From: an uncultured Collinsella sp.
GTDB lineage: Bacteria > Actinomycetota > Coriobacteriia > Coriobacteriales > Coriobacteriaceae
DNA: 36,955 nt
NCBI GenBank assembly: GCA_900541675.1
Contig: UQKU01000022.1
Location: forward strand, 1 to 36,955
Direction: 5' to 3'
A model generated the notes under the pieces. It did not search any database, was not told the origin of the DNA, and worked only from the letters and a program-made list of their open reading frames with translations. Made by a program: the position numbers and the translations under genes. Positions 1 to 8,215 of the stretch are shown one piece after another (position 1 is the first letter of the stretch; each line of letters opens with the position of its first letter).

Positions 1-1188
1 TATGTGATCGATATGGGGCCGGGCGCGGGCGTCACCGGCGGGCCCGTGGTCGCCGCGGGAACGCCTGCCGATATCATGGCGTGCCCCGATTCCATGACGG
101 GTGCTTATTTGACCGGCAAGCGGATGATCCGCGTGCCAGACGAGCGCCGCAAGCCCGGCCGCGGCTGCCTTAAGATCACGGGCGCCCGCGCCAACAACCT
201 CAAAAACGTTACCGCCAAGATTGAGTTCGGTACGCTCACAGTCGTTACCGGTGTTTCGGGATCGGGCAAGAGCTCCCTGGTCACCGATACGATTGCGCCC
301 GCGCTTACGAATGCCATCCACCGTTCGACGCGTCCCGTGGGTCCGTACAAGAAGATTGAGGGCATCGAGTGCATCGATAAGGTGATCGACATTGACCAGT
401 CGCCGATCGGTCGCACGCCGCGTTCGAACCCTGCGACCTATATTGGCCTGTGGGATGATCTGCGCGCGCTGTTTGCGAGCACGCCGGAGTCGAAGGCGCG
501 TGGCTACTCGCCGGGACGCTTCTCCTTTAATGTGAGCGGCGGACGCTGCGAGGCGTGCAAGGGCGACGGCCAGATCAAGATTGAGATGCACTTTCTTCCC
601 GATATTTATGTTCCCTGCGAGGCTTGTGGCGGCAAGCGCTATAACCGCGAGACGCTCGAGGTTACCTATCGTGGCAAGACTATCTCGGACGTACTTGACA
701 TGAGCGTGGCCGAGGCACTGGCTTTCTTTGGGAATATTCCGCAGATCAAGCGAAAGCTTCAAACCCTGTATGACGTCGGCCTAGGTTATGTGAGCTTGGG
801 CCAGCCCGCCACGACGCTCTCGGGTGGTGAGGCGCAGCGCGTAAAGCTCGCCAAGGAGCTTCATCGCCGTCAGACGGGTAAGACGTTCTATATTTTGGAC
901 GAGCCTACGACCGGTCTTCATTTTGAGGACGTTCGCCAGTTACTTGATGTGTTGCAGCGTCTAGTCGATGCGGGCAATACGGTGTTGGTGATCGAGCACA
1001 ACCTCGATGTCATCAAGGTCGCCGACCGTCTGATCGATATGGGTCCCGAGGGTGGCAACGGTGGCGGAACTGTCGTGGTCTCGGGTACGCCAGAGCAGGT
1101 TGCGGCATGCCCGCAGAGCTATACCGGCAAGTTCTTGGCGCCGTTGCTCAAACGCGATAAGGAGCGTCAAGCGCAACTCGATGCCTAA
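1..1188 (+). CDS. uvrA: UvrA excinuclease ATPase subunit, C-terminal part (5' end outside window)
   Basis: UvrA is the damage-sensing ABC-type ATPase of nucleotide excision repair; it dimerises, loads UvrB on damaged DNA and leaves. About 395 residues of a protein that is usually 940-1000 long are present, so the gene enters from the left edge and the GTG at position 4 is not its start. Visible in order: the end of the first ATPase half (VIDMGPGAG), the second Walker A (GVSGSGKSS, near nt 250-276), the zinc-binding module with CEAC and CEACGG pairs (about nt 547-630), the ABC signature LSGGEAQR (about nt 817-840) and Walker B ILDEPTTGLH (about nt 892-921), then the signature DMGPEGG and a short tail. 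No frameshift is seen. uvrC lies 3 kb downstream, so repair genes cluster here. Identification is secure. Confidence 0.97.
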   Translation, partial: YVIDMGPGAGVTGGPVVAAGTPADIMACPDSMTGAYLTGKRMIRVPDERRKPGRGCLKITGARANNLKNVTAKIEFGTLTVVTGVSGSGKSSLVTDTIAPALTNAIHRSTRPVGPYKKIEGIECIDKVIDIDQSPIGRTPRSNPATYIGLWDDLRALFASTPESKARGYSPGRFSFNVSGGRCEACKGDGQIKIEMHFLPDIYVPCEACGGKRYNRETLEVTYRGKTISDVLDMSVAEALAFFGNIPQIKRKLQTLYDVGLGYVSLGQPATTLSGGEAQRVKLAKELHRRQTGKTFYILDEPTTGLHFEDVRQLLDVLQRLVDAGNTVLVIEHNLDVIKVADRLIDMGPEGGNGGGTVVVSGTPEQVAACPQSYTGKFLAPLLKRDKERQAQLDA

Positions 1189-1210
1189 TACATAGGTGTT
1201 TTTGAAACAT

Positions 1211-1250
1211 GAGCGCCGCCGATTCCTTGCGATTCGGTGGCGCTCTCTTT
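1211..1250 (+). terminator. Probable intrinsic terminator of uvrA
   Basis: A 12-bp stem (GAGCGCCGCCGA with TCGGTGGCGCTC, one G-U pair) at 1211-1222/1234-1245 with an 11-nt loop, followed by a short T-containing tail (TCTTT). It lies 22 nt after the uvrA stop codon. The weak T tract makes termination efficiency uncertain. Confidence 0.6.
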
Positions 1251-1324
1251 GTCGAGATAGCGTATGCCGCGCAAATGGACATATACTTAAAAATTGCGTT
1301 CTTATATGAGGGAAAGGATATGCC

Positions 1325-1825
1325 ATGCCGAAGGCCGTGAAGACGCCAAAGACCAACGCCATGCGTGAGCTGGAAAGCGCCGGCATCCCCTATGTTCTCC
1401 ATACGTACGAAGACGATGACGACGAATCGTCGGGGCTGGGCGTCGCGATTTCCGAGCAGCTTGGCGAGGAGCCCGGTCAGGGATTTAAGACCCTGGTCTG
1501 CACGACGCCGTCCAACGACCATGTCGTGTGCTGCATTCCCGTTGCCGACGAGCTCGACCTCAAGGCCGCCGCGCGCGCCGCAGGCGAAAAGTCGCTGACC
1601 ATGATGCATGTCAAAGATTTGCTTGCCGCGACGGGGTATGTCCGCGGCGGTTGCAGTCCGGTCGGTATGAAAAAACGCTTCCGGACTCTGATCGATGAGA
1701 CATGCGTCCTTTGGGATACCATTTTTATCTCGGGTGGCAAGCGCGGCTATCAGCTTGAGCTTGCTCCCGATGACTTAGTTGCATTTTGCGGGGCGACGGT
1801 TGCCCCGATCACGAGAGAGGACTGA
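1325..1825 (+). CDS. ybaK: YbaK/EbsC-family Cys-tRNA(Pro) deacylase
   Basis: A 166-residue protein, the normal size for single-domain YbaK proteins, which hydrolyse Cys-tRNA(Pro) formed by misacylation by prolyl-tRNA synthetase and so protect translational fidelity in the cytoplasm. The family core is clear: the N-terminal segment TNAMRELESAGIPY, the central VCTTPSNDHVVCCIPV strand region, LDLKAAARAAGEK, and the diagnostic TGYVRGGCSPVGMKK loop that contains the conserved lysine and glycine residues of the tRNA-editing pocket. The ATG at 1325 follows a GAAAGGA ribosome site (about 1312-1318). The gene is followed after 3 nt by murJ, so the two are probably cotranscribed. The Pro-versus-other substrate specificity is inferred from family membership. 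Confidence 0.93.
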   Translation: MPKAVKTPKTNAMRELESAGIPYVLHTYEDDDDESSGLGVAISEQLGEEPGQGFKTLVCTTPSNDHVVCCIPVADELDLKAAARAAGEKSLTMMHVKDLLAATGYVRGGCSPVGMKKRFRTLIDETCVLWDTIFISGGKRGYQLELAPDDLVAFCGATVAPITRED

Positions 1826-1828
1826 GCG

Positions 1829-4132
1829 ATGCCGCAGGAAGAATCAAAGCGCGGAGCTCACTTTGCAAAAGGGTCGGCTCCTCAGACGCCCGCGCCCGAG
1901 GCCGCTTCGTTCGATAACGAGATTCGAAACGCCTGGTCCGCTGCCGCTGACCCGGGCGAGACGGCCGTGTACTTGCGTGCCGCCGGTGCCGGCACGGCAC
2001 TTCCCCGTACGGTTCTTTCTTCGGCTCGTCCCGATGAGACGGCTGTCTTTTTGGCCGCCGCTCAATCGAGCGCCAGCGTGATGCCGATCGCCTCCGAGGC
2101 TCCTCGTGAGCCGCGTCCCGATGAGACGGCGGTGTTTTTGATGGCAGCCCAGGGAAAGAGCACACCGCAGAGCGCTCCTGCCGCTCATTCCGCCAAGCCC
2201 ACGGCTCATGATGATGGCGAACCGCTTCTTTCGGATGACGAATGGTCGCCGCTTGGTTCGACCGATCCCGTCGAGGGCGTGGCCATCGACGGTGATGACG
2301 ACTGGGACCCTCTGTCGTTTTCTGCCCGAACCGTCGCCGCCAATGAAGTTGACACGGTGTTTGGCGACCATGCCATATTCGATGATGATGCCGTATCCGG
2401 TAACAACATGCCGAACAGCGATGACGCCGCACCTGCTGATGACGCCGTTTTGGTTGACGATCCCTTTGCGATGACCGGCTCCTTTGCCGTCGTGGACGAT
2501 TTGCCGCCACAAGATGAGGTTTATGAGGACTCTCAGGACGACGTAGACGATATGGGTTCGTCGGACTACTCCACGGTTGGTCGTTCTGCTGGCCTTATGA
2601 CCGTGCTGACCATCGTGTCGCGTGTCACCGGGTTTATCCGCACGTGGGCCATGGCGGCCGCCATCGGTATGTCGCTGCTCTCGTCCTCCTATCAGGTTGC
2701 CAACAACCTGCCCAACATGCTCTACGAGCTCGTGATGGGCGGCATGCTCGTTACGGCGTTTTTGCCGGTGTATATGGGTGTGAGGCGCGAGCAGGGTCGC
2801 GAGGCATCGAACGAGTATGTCGGCAACCTGCTTGGTATTCTGCTTCTGCTGCTGGGCGGTATCTCGCTGCTGGGCACCGTGTTTGCTCCCGGCTTTATTT
2901 GGACGCAGTCGTTCCTTTCGGGCGATGGCGGCAGCATGGATACCGCTGCGTTCATGTTCCGCTTCTTTGCTATTCAAATTCTGTTTTATGGCTTGGGCTC
3001 GGTGTTCTCGGGCGTTCTCAACGCACACCGCGACTATTTCTGGTCGACGTTTGCCCCGGTTCTCAACAATGTCATCGTCATCGCCAGCTTTATGGGCTTT
3101 GCTCCCGTGTCTGCACAATTTGGCGAGCAGGCCGGTATTATCTTGATCGCAGTTGGTACGACCCTCGGCGTCTTTGTCCAGATGGCCTGCCAGATTCCCG
3201 CGCTTGGCAAGCATGGCGTGCATCCTCATATCCATATCGACTTTAAGGATCCCGCGCTGCGACAGACGATCGCGCTTGGTATCCCGACGCTGCTCGCCAC
3301 GGTGTGCATGTTTGTCTCGACCTCCATTACCAATGCCGCCGCGCTGGTGGTGCAGCCCGAGACCGGCCCTTCCGTCATCGCATATGCGCGCCTGTGGTAC
3401 ACATTGCCCTATGCGCTGATCGCCGCCTCGCTTTCGACGGCACTCTATACCGAACTCTCTCACGATGCGCAGGAGAAGGATTACGACAGCGTCCGCACGG
3501 GCATTTCGCGCGGTGTCGCCCAGATGCTCTTCTTCCTGATTCCGTTTGCGATGTATCTGATCGTCTTCGCCCGTCCGCTCAACATGATCTACTGCGCCGG
3601 CAAGTTCGATGAATCCGGTGTGGCGCTGGTGTCGGAGTTCCTTATCTATCTGGCACTTTCCCTGCCGCTCTACGGCGTGGTCGTGCTGATGCAGAAGAGC
3701 TTCTCGGCCCTGCTCGATATGAAACCTTATAGCCGCTATTGCCTGTACTCCGCTATCGGCCAGGCCGGTTCTGTGCTGCTGTTTGGCGTGGTGCTGGGCT
3801 ACGGTATGCCGGCAATTGCGCTTTCGTACGTCGTTGACTACGTGGTCTTGGTCGGATGCTCACTGTGGTGGCTGCGCCGTCGTCTGCATGGCCTTCAGGT
3901 CAAGTCTATCCTGCATGGCGGTTTCTTCGGCCTACTGTTCGGTGGCTTGGGCGCTGCCGCGGGCGCCGGCGTCATGTGGGCACTTGAGCACTTTGTCGGA
4001 GCGCTTGGCAGCTCGATCCTCATTACCCTGGGCTACGTTTGTGTTGCAGGCGTCGTCTCGCTCGCTGTAACTTTTGGTCTTGCCTTCGTCTTTAAGATGC
4101 CCGAGGTCTCGGCGCTGCTTCGTCGCAAGTAG
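1829..4132 (+). CDS. murJ: MurJ/MviN lipid II flippase with long N-terminal regulatory extension
   Basis: The C-terminal 515 or so residues are a MurJ (MviN) polytopic core: VGRSAGLMTVLTIVSRVTGFIRT at about residue 250, then the family segment NNLPNMLYELVMGGML and roughly 14 hydrophobic helices ending at FKMPEVSALLRRK. MurJ flips the peptidoglycan precursor lipid II across the cytoplasmic membrane. The first 250 residues are not part of the usual fold: they are Ala/Pro/Asp rich, strongly acidic, predicted disordered and cytoplasmic. They contain three copies of an ETAV(F/Y)L motif with threonines at residues 45, 71 and 100, the last two within RPDETAVFLxAAQ. Such Thr motifs resemble Ser/Thr-kinase sites bound by FHA domains (inference). 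The ATG at 1829 follows the ybaK stop by 3 nt with GAGAGGA upstream. uvrC starts directly after the stop codon. Confidence 0.95.
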   Translation: MPQEESKRGAHFAKGSAPQTPAPEAASFDNEIRNAWSAAADPGETAVYLRAAGAGTALPRTVLSSARPDETAVFLAAAQSSASVMPIASEAPREPRPDETAVFLMAAQGKSTPQSAPAAHSAKPTAHDDGEPLLSDDEWSPLGSTDPVEGVAIDGDDDWDPLSFSARTVAANEVDTVFGDHAIFDDDAVSGNNMPNSDDAAPADDAVLVDDPFAMTGSFAVVDDLPPQDEVYEDSQDDVDDMGSSDYSTVGRSAGLMTVLTIVSRVTGFIRTWAMAAAIGMSLLSSSYQVANNLPNMLYELVMGGMLVTAFLPVYMGVRREQGREASNEYVGNLLGILLLLLGGISLLGTVFAPGFIWTQSFLSGDGGSMDTAAFMFRFFAIQILFYGLGSVFSGVLNAHRDYFWSTFAPVLNNVIVIASFMGFAPVSAQFGEQAGIILIAVGTTLGVFVQMACQIPALGKHGVHPHIHIDFKDPALRQTIALGIPTLLATVCMFVSTSITNAAALVVQPETGPSVIAYARLWYTLPYALIAASLSTALYTELSHDAQEKDYDSVRTGISRGVAQMLFFLIPFAMYLIVFARPLNMIYCAGKFDESGVALVSEFLIYLALSLPLYGVVVLMQKSFSALLDMKPYSRYCLYSAIGQAGSVLLFGVVLGYGMPAIALSYVVDYVVLVGCSLWWLRRRLHGLQVKSILHGGFFGLLFGGLGAAAGAGVMWALEHFVGALGSSILITLGYVCVAGVVSLAVTFGLAFVFKMPEVSALLRRK

Positions 4133-6079
4133 GTGCGCGTGGCAGGTCACGACAACATTCCAACACTTGCCGAGCAGGTTTCGCGCGTTCCCACGCAACC
4201 CGGCTGCTACCTTTGGAAAGATGCCAAGGGTGATGTCATCTATGTGGGCAAGGCAAAAAACCTGCGTGCCCGTATGCGTCAATACGTGACGCTGCAGGAC
4301 GAGCGTCAAAAGATCCCGCTCATGATGCAGCTGGTGGCGAGCTTCGACTATATCGTGGTGGAGACCGAGCACGAGGCATTGGTGCTCGAGCGCAATCTGA
4401 TTGGCCAGTACCATCCGTACTTTAACGTCGATCTCAAAGACGATAAAAGCTATCCCTTTATCGCCATTACCAAGAGCGACTTGTTTCCGGCTATTAAATA
4501 CACGCGAGAGCGTCATAAACCGGGAACGCGCTATTTTGGCCCCTATACCGATAGCCGTGCGGCGCGTGAGACCATCGATACGCTACGCAAGGTTATTCCT
4601 ATTTGCTCGGCATCCTGTGCGGAATGGCGCCGCTGCCGCCGCATCGTCGAATCTCATAAGGGCGAAGAAGACATCGTCAATATGATTTGCGCGCAAAACG
4701 GGCGTCCCTGCTTTGACTACCATGTCGGGCGCGGGCCGGGCGCATGCATCGGCGCGATTTCCCCTGCCGACTATGCCAAGAACGTCAAACGTGTCGAACG
4801 TTTCTTGTCGGGCCATCGCAAGGATGTCGTTGACGAGCTTACGTCCGAGATGACGGAGGCAGCCGAGACGCTCGATTTTGAGCGTGCGGCGCGCGTCAAG
4901 CGTCGCCTGGAAGTCATTAGGGGCCTGGACGATCGCCAACAGGTCGTTTTTCCATCGAGCGTCGATATCGACGTCATCGGCTTCTATCGCGAAGAGACTA
5001 TCTCTGCCGCCTGTGTCTTTGTCGTTCGCGAGGGCCGAACGGTTCGAACTTGTGAGTTCATCCTCGATAAAGGCCTGGATGTCGACGAGGAAGAGCTTCA
5101 ATCGGGCTTTCTTAAGCGCTATTACGACGAGACGGCTGATATTCCAGCCGAGATCAATCTCTCTGTCGAGCTTGAGGACGCCGAAGCGTTGGGGGAGTGG
5201 CTTGCGGGCAAGCGCGAACGCTCTTGCCATCTCCATAGGCCGCAGCGCGGCGAAAAGCACCGCCTGCTCGATATGGCTTCCAAAAATGCGCGCCATGCCC
5301 TCATGCGCTACATGATGCGCACGGGGTATGCTGACGATCGCACTAATCAGGCGCTCCTGGAGCTCGAAAGCGCGCTGGCGCTGCCTGCGCCGCCGTTGCG
5401 CATCGAGTGCTTCGATATCTCGACGTTGCACGGCACCTTTACCGTCGCTTCGATGGTGGTATTTACCAACGGCCGTGCCGACAAGGGCCAGTATCGTCGC
5501 TTTAAAATTCAGGCCGAATTGGACGAGGCGAACGACTTCGTATCGATGTCCGAGGTTCTGGGGCGTCGCTATGCTCCCGAGCGCATGGCGGACGAGCGCT
5601 TTGGCTCGCGCCCCGATTTGCTCGTTGTCGATGGCGGCAAACCGCAATTGACCGCTGCAATTAAGCAACTTGAGGCGCTTGGCCTCGATATACCAGTTTG
5701 TGGCTTGGCAAAGGCCGATGAGGAAGTTTTCGTGCCGTGGGACGAGACCCCCGTCGTGCTGCCGACCGGCTCCGCTTCGCTTTATCTGATCAAGCAGGTT
5801 CGCGATGAATCCCACCGATTTGCGATTACGTTCCATCGCGAGTTGCGCGATAAGGCTATGACGGTTTCGGTGCTTGACGACGTTCCGGGCGTGGGACCCA
5901 CCAGAAAACGTGCCATTATGCGCCATTTTGGCTCGATGAAGCGTTTGCGCGCGGCAAGCGAGCAGGAGATTGCGGAAGTTCGAGGCGTTCCGGCCGATGT
6001 CGCCAAAGCGGTCCACGAGGCACTTGTTGCATGGAATGCCGAGCGCGCCCAAGCATCGGCCAGCCGTTCCGAAAACTAA
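4133..6079 (+). CDS. uvrC: UvrC excinuclease nuclease subunit
   Basis: UvrC makes both incisions in nucleotide excision repair. At 648 residues it has normal length and order: GIY-YIG domain (PGCYLWKD...VIYVGKAKNLRARMRQY, about residues 22-55), cysteine region (158-205), UVR domain (DELTSEMTEAAETLDFERAARVKRRL, about 225-255), RNase-H-like endonuclease domain (RIECFDIS...LLVVDGGKPQ, about 420-510) and C-terminal helix-hairpin-helix (VPGVGPTRKRAIMRHFGS, about 585). The start is GTG at 4133, immediately after the murJ TAG; a second in-frame GTG at 4139 is possible. There is no clear ribosome site, so translation is probably coupled to murJ. Odd: the cysteine cluster usually read as RTC...RPC...RC..PC is C158...RPC193...G201...C205, with extra Cys at 162, 168 and 186 in a longer insert. 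Confidence 0.96.
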   Translation: MRVAGHDNIPTLAEQVSRVPTQPGCYLWKDAKGDVIYVGKAKNLRARMRQYVTLQDERQKIPLMMQLVASFDYIVVETEHEALVLERNLIGQYHPYFNVDLKDDKSYPFIAITKSDLFPAIKYTRERHKPGTRYFGPYTDSRAARETIDTLRKVIPICSASCAEWRRCRRIVESHKGEEDIVNMICAQNGRPCFDYHVGRGPGACIGAISPADYAKNVKRVERFLSGHRKDVVDELTSEMTEAAETLDFERAARVKRRLEVIRGLDDRQQVVFPSSVDIDVIGFYREETISAACVFVVREGRTVRTCEFILDKGLDVDEEELQSGFLKRYYDETADIPAEINLSVELEDAEALGEWLAGKRERSCHLHRPQRGEKHRLLDMASKNARHALMRYMMRTGYADDRTNQALLELESALALPAPPLRIECFDISTLHGTFTVASMVVFTNGRADKGQYRRFKIQAELDEANDFVSMSEVLGRRYAPERMADERFGSRPDLLVVDGGKPQLTAAIKQLEALGLDIPVCGLAKADEEVFVPWDETPVVLPTGSASLYLIKQVRDESHRFAITFHRELRDKAMTVSVLDDVPGVGPTRKRAIMRHFGSMKRLRAASEQEIAEVRGVPADVAKAVHEALVAWNAERAQASASRSEN

Positions 6080-6104
6080 ACGCGCTTCTAAACAACTGAT
6101 ATAC

Positions 6105-6127
6105 ATGATTGGCTGATTTTCAATCAT
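6105..6127 (+). terminator. Weak hairpin after uvrC
   Basis: The inverted repeat ATGATTG/CAATCAT with a 9-nt loop lies 25 nt after the uvrC stop and is followed by TTATTTC. The stem is A/T rich, so this is only a weak candidate terminator for the uvrA-to-uvrC region. Confidence 0.3.
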
Positions 6128-6173
6128 TTATTTCGCGGCGATTACCTGCTGATTTCGGGTTTTATTAACGCTA

Positions 6174-6209
6174 AAACGTTTGACTAGCCATGGTGAATAA
6201 CCCTGCTAT
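6174..6209 (+). promoter_or_regulatory. Promoter with overlapping palindromic operator for the sialic-acid operon
   Basis: TTGACT (6180-6185) and TGCTAT (6204-6209) are separated by 18 nt, a good sigma-70-type promoter. The 8-mer palindrome AAACGTTT (6174-6181) overlaps the -35 box, a typical place for a LacI- or GntR-type repressor to bind. The repressor is not encoded in the window. Transcription from here would leave a leader of roughly 230 nt before the first ATG. Confidence 0.55.
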
Positions 6210-6244
6210 CCTGCGGGTTGACGAAGACTGATATCTCACCTCGT

Positions 6245-6325
6245 CGATACATACTGTCTGTCGAATCGTTTGTCAATGAATTCGGTGAACGGTAGTAAAT
6301 ACCGTTCAAGCGTATGTATGTATCG
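6245..6325 (+). promoter_or_regulatory. Structured 5' leader (three-part fold) of the sialic-acid operon
   Basis: Within the long leader, CGATACATAC (6245-6254) pairs perfectly with GTATGTATCG (6316-6325), and the enclosed segment contains a 9-bp hairpin (TGAACGGTA/TACCGTTCA, 6286-6294/6300-6308). A further small hairpin, ACCCA-AGT-TGGGT, follows at 6341-6353. A closed multistem fold between promoter and first gene suggests a cis-acting regulatory RNA. I do not recognise a known riboswitch class in it. No coding potential is seen from 6080 to 6444. Confidence 0.45.
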
Positions 6326-6444
6326 GTCGCCGAGCGCGGCACCCAAGTTGGGTTTGTCGGTAGGTAAGGTATATATCGTCCGCAAGTTGCGCGGGGGCAA
6401 GTCTAGGTGCTCCCGGGTAAGATTCTCTATTGATAGGAGAAGAC

Positions 6445-8058
6445 ATGGCCATCATCAACAAGGGTATGTCCAGGCGTTCGTTCCTCGGCCTCACCGGCAG
6501 CGTCGCTGCTGTCGCAGGGCTTGGTCTCACCGGCTGCGGTGGCAGCTCTAGCGACGAGGGTTCCGCTTCCGGTTCCACCGATTCCGCCAACCGTGGCGGC
6601 GGCGTGATCACCGCTGGTTCCGCTTACGCTCCGTCCAGCTTCGACCCCGCCAGCACCGGCTCCGCTGTGGGCCTGGGTGCTAACTGGCACGTCGTCGAGG
6701 GCCTCTACGGCATCGATTACCACGACTACAGCACCTTCAACGAGCTCGCCACCGACGACCCCAAGTCTGTGGACGACACCACTTTCGAGGTTACCATCCG
6801 CAAGGGCGCCAAGTTCTCCGATGGCACCGAGGTCACCGCTGACGATGTCGTTGCCTCCTACACCGCTTGCGCCGCTTCCGCTACCTATGCTCCGTTCTTC
6901 CAGCCCTTCGAGTCCATCGAGGCTAAGGACGCCAGCACCGTGACGGTCAAGACCAAGGTCCCCAACTTCTCTCTGCTCAAGGATCGTCTTGCCATCATCC
7001 GCGTTACCCCGGCCACCCAGACCGAGGAGGATCGCGCCAAGCAGCCGATCGGCTCCGGCCCCTGGATGTACGACTCTATCTCCGATACCGAGATCACCCT
7101 GGTTCCCAACCCCGAGTACAACGGTGAGTATGCTGCCGAGGATAAGAAGATCCAGTACAGCATCCTGACCGACCCCACCGCTCGCGTTACCGCTCAGCAG
7201 GAGGGCTCCACGCTCGTTATGGAGCTCGTTACCGCTGACGCCGTCGACCAGCTCGAGAGCGCCGGCTGCAAGATCGATAACGTTCAGGGTTTCGGCACCC
7301 GCTTCATCATGTTCAACGTCGCCAAGGAGCCTTGGAACAACGTCAAGGTCCGTCAGGCTGTCATGTATGCGCTCGACACCGAGAAGATGGTCAGCAACAC
7401 CTTTGCCGGCCTTGCCACCGCTGCCAGCTGCTACCTGCCCAAGAGCTTCACCAATTATCATGAGGCTTCCACGGTGTACAAGACCGACGCCAAGAAGGCT
7501 AAGAAGCTCATCGAGGAGTCCGGCATCACCCCGGGTGCCATCACCCTGCGCACCACCGACAACGAGCAGATCAAGGGCATGGCCGCCCAGGTCAAGAACG
7601 ACCTCGACGCTCTCGGCTTTGAGGTGACCATCCAGACCGATACCTCGCCGGCCACCTACGCTGCCATCGACGGCGGCGAGGCCTACGATATCCTCCTTGC
7701 CCCTGGCGATCCTTCCTGCTTCGGCGCTGACCCCGACCTGCTGCTCAACTGGTGGTATGGCGACAACGTCTGGATGCAGACCCGTTGCCCGTGGAAGGAG
7801 TCCGCTGAGTGGCAGAAGCTTCACGGTCTCATGGACGAGGCTCTTGCCGCCGAGGGCGACGAGCAGCAGAAGAAGTGGAACGAGTGCTTCGACATCATCG
7901 CCGACAACGCCGTTCTGTACCCCGTTGTCCACGTCAAGACCGTCTCCGCTTCCTGGGACGATCCGTCCACCGCGCCCAACGGCGAGGCTCTCGACGGCTT
8001 CAAGGGCATCGGCACGACGAGCATGTCCTTCAGGGGCGTTGCGACCGTCAAGGCGTAA
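6445..8058 (+). CDS. Family-5 solute-binding lipoprotein, probable sialic-acid binding protein (SatA-like)
   Basis: A 537-residue extracytoplasmic binding protein of the OppA/DppA family (SBP_bac_5), with the typical region SAYAPSSFDPAST, TFEVTIRKGAKFSDGTEVTADDV and repeated lobe segments. The ATG at 6445 is chosen because AGGAGA lies 4 nt upstream and gives a complete export signal: SRRSFLG (twin-arginine at residues 10-11), a hydrophobic stretch, and the lipobox LTGC with Cys31. It is therefore predicted to be exported folded by Tat and anchored as a lipoprotein. Although the family is usually labelled peptide-binding, the four transporter genes are followed directly by nanA, a ROK kinase and nanE. 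By analogy with Haemophilus SatABCD, Bifidobacterium NanBCDF and Corynebacterium SiaEFGI, sialic acid is the likeliest ligand (inference). Confidence 0.85.
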   Translation: MAIINKGMSRRSFLGLTGSVAAVAGLGLTGCGGSSSDEGSASGSTDSANRGGGVITAGSAYAPSSFDPASTGSAVGLGANWHVVEGLYGIDYHDYSTFNELATDDPKSVDDTTFEVTIRKGAKFSDGTEVTADDVVASYTACAASATYAPFFQPFESIEAKDASTVTVKTKVPNFSLLKDRLAIIRVTPATQTEEDRAKQPIGSGPWMYDSISDTEITLVPNPEYNGEYAAEDKKIQYSILTDPTARVTAQQEGSTLVMELVTADAVDQLESAGCKIDNVQGFGTRFIMFNVAKEPWNNVKVRQAVMYALDTEKMVSNTFAGLATAASCYLPKSFTNYHEASTVYKTDAKKAKKLIEESGITPGAITLRTTDNEQIKGMAAQVKNDLDALGFEVTIQTDTSPATYAAIDGGEAYDILLAPGDPSCFGADPDLLLNWWYGDNVWMQTRCPWKESAEWQKLHGLMDEALAAEGDEQQKKWNECFDIIADNAVLYPVVHVKTVSASWDDPSTAPNGEALDGFKGIGTTSMSFRGVATVKA

Positions 8059-8120
8059 GACTCGCTTGAGTCTGTATGCAGGATGTCGGCCGTTGGGACC
8101 GTATCCTCATAGTTGAAACA

Positions 8121-8154
8121 AAGACCCGGGCGGCAACGATGTCGCTCGGGTCTT
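8121..8154 (+). other. Intercistronic stem-loop between binding protein and permease genes
   Basis: AAGACCCGGGCG pairs with CGCTCGGGTCTT (12 bp, one G-U) around a 10-nt loop. No T tract follows, so it is more likely to protect the 3' end of the abundant binding-protein message or cause partial termination than to end the operon. An analogous hairpin sits at the same place in the second transporter operon (26181-26210). Confidence 0.6.
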
Positions 8155-8215
8155 GTAATGAGTAACCGTACTCATATACCAGTTGGTCCTACCGACAAAA
8201 GAAAGGGGAGAGAAC

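Noticed and set aside
4..6. GTG at the left edge as the start of a 394-residue ABC protein
   Set aside because: The sequence before it is in frame and the protein is clearly the C-terminal portion of UvrA, so the real start lies outside the window.
6245..6353. A known riboswitch class in the leader of the sialic-acid operon
   Set aside because: I could not match conserved loop sequences of classes I know (for example TPP, SAM, cobalamin, glmS, preQ1, guanidine). Only generic stems are visible.
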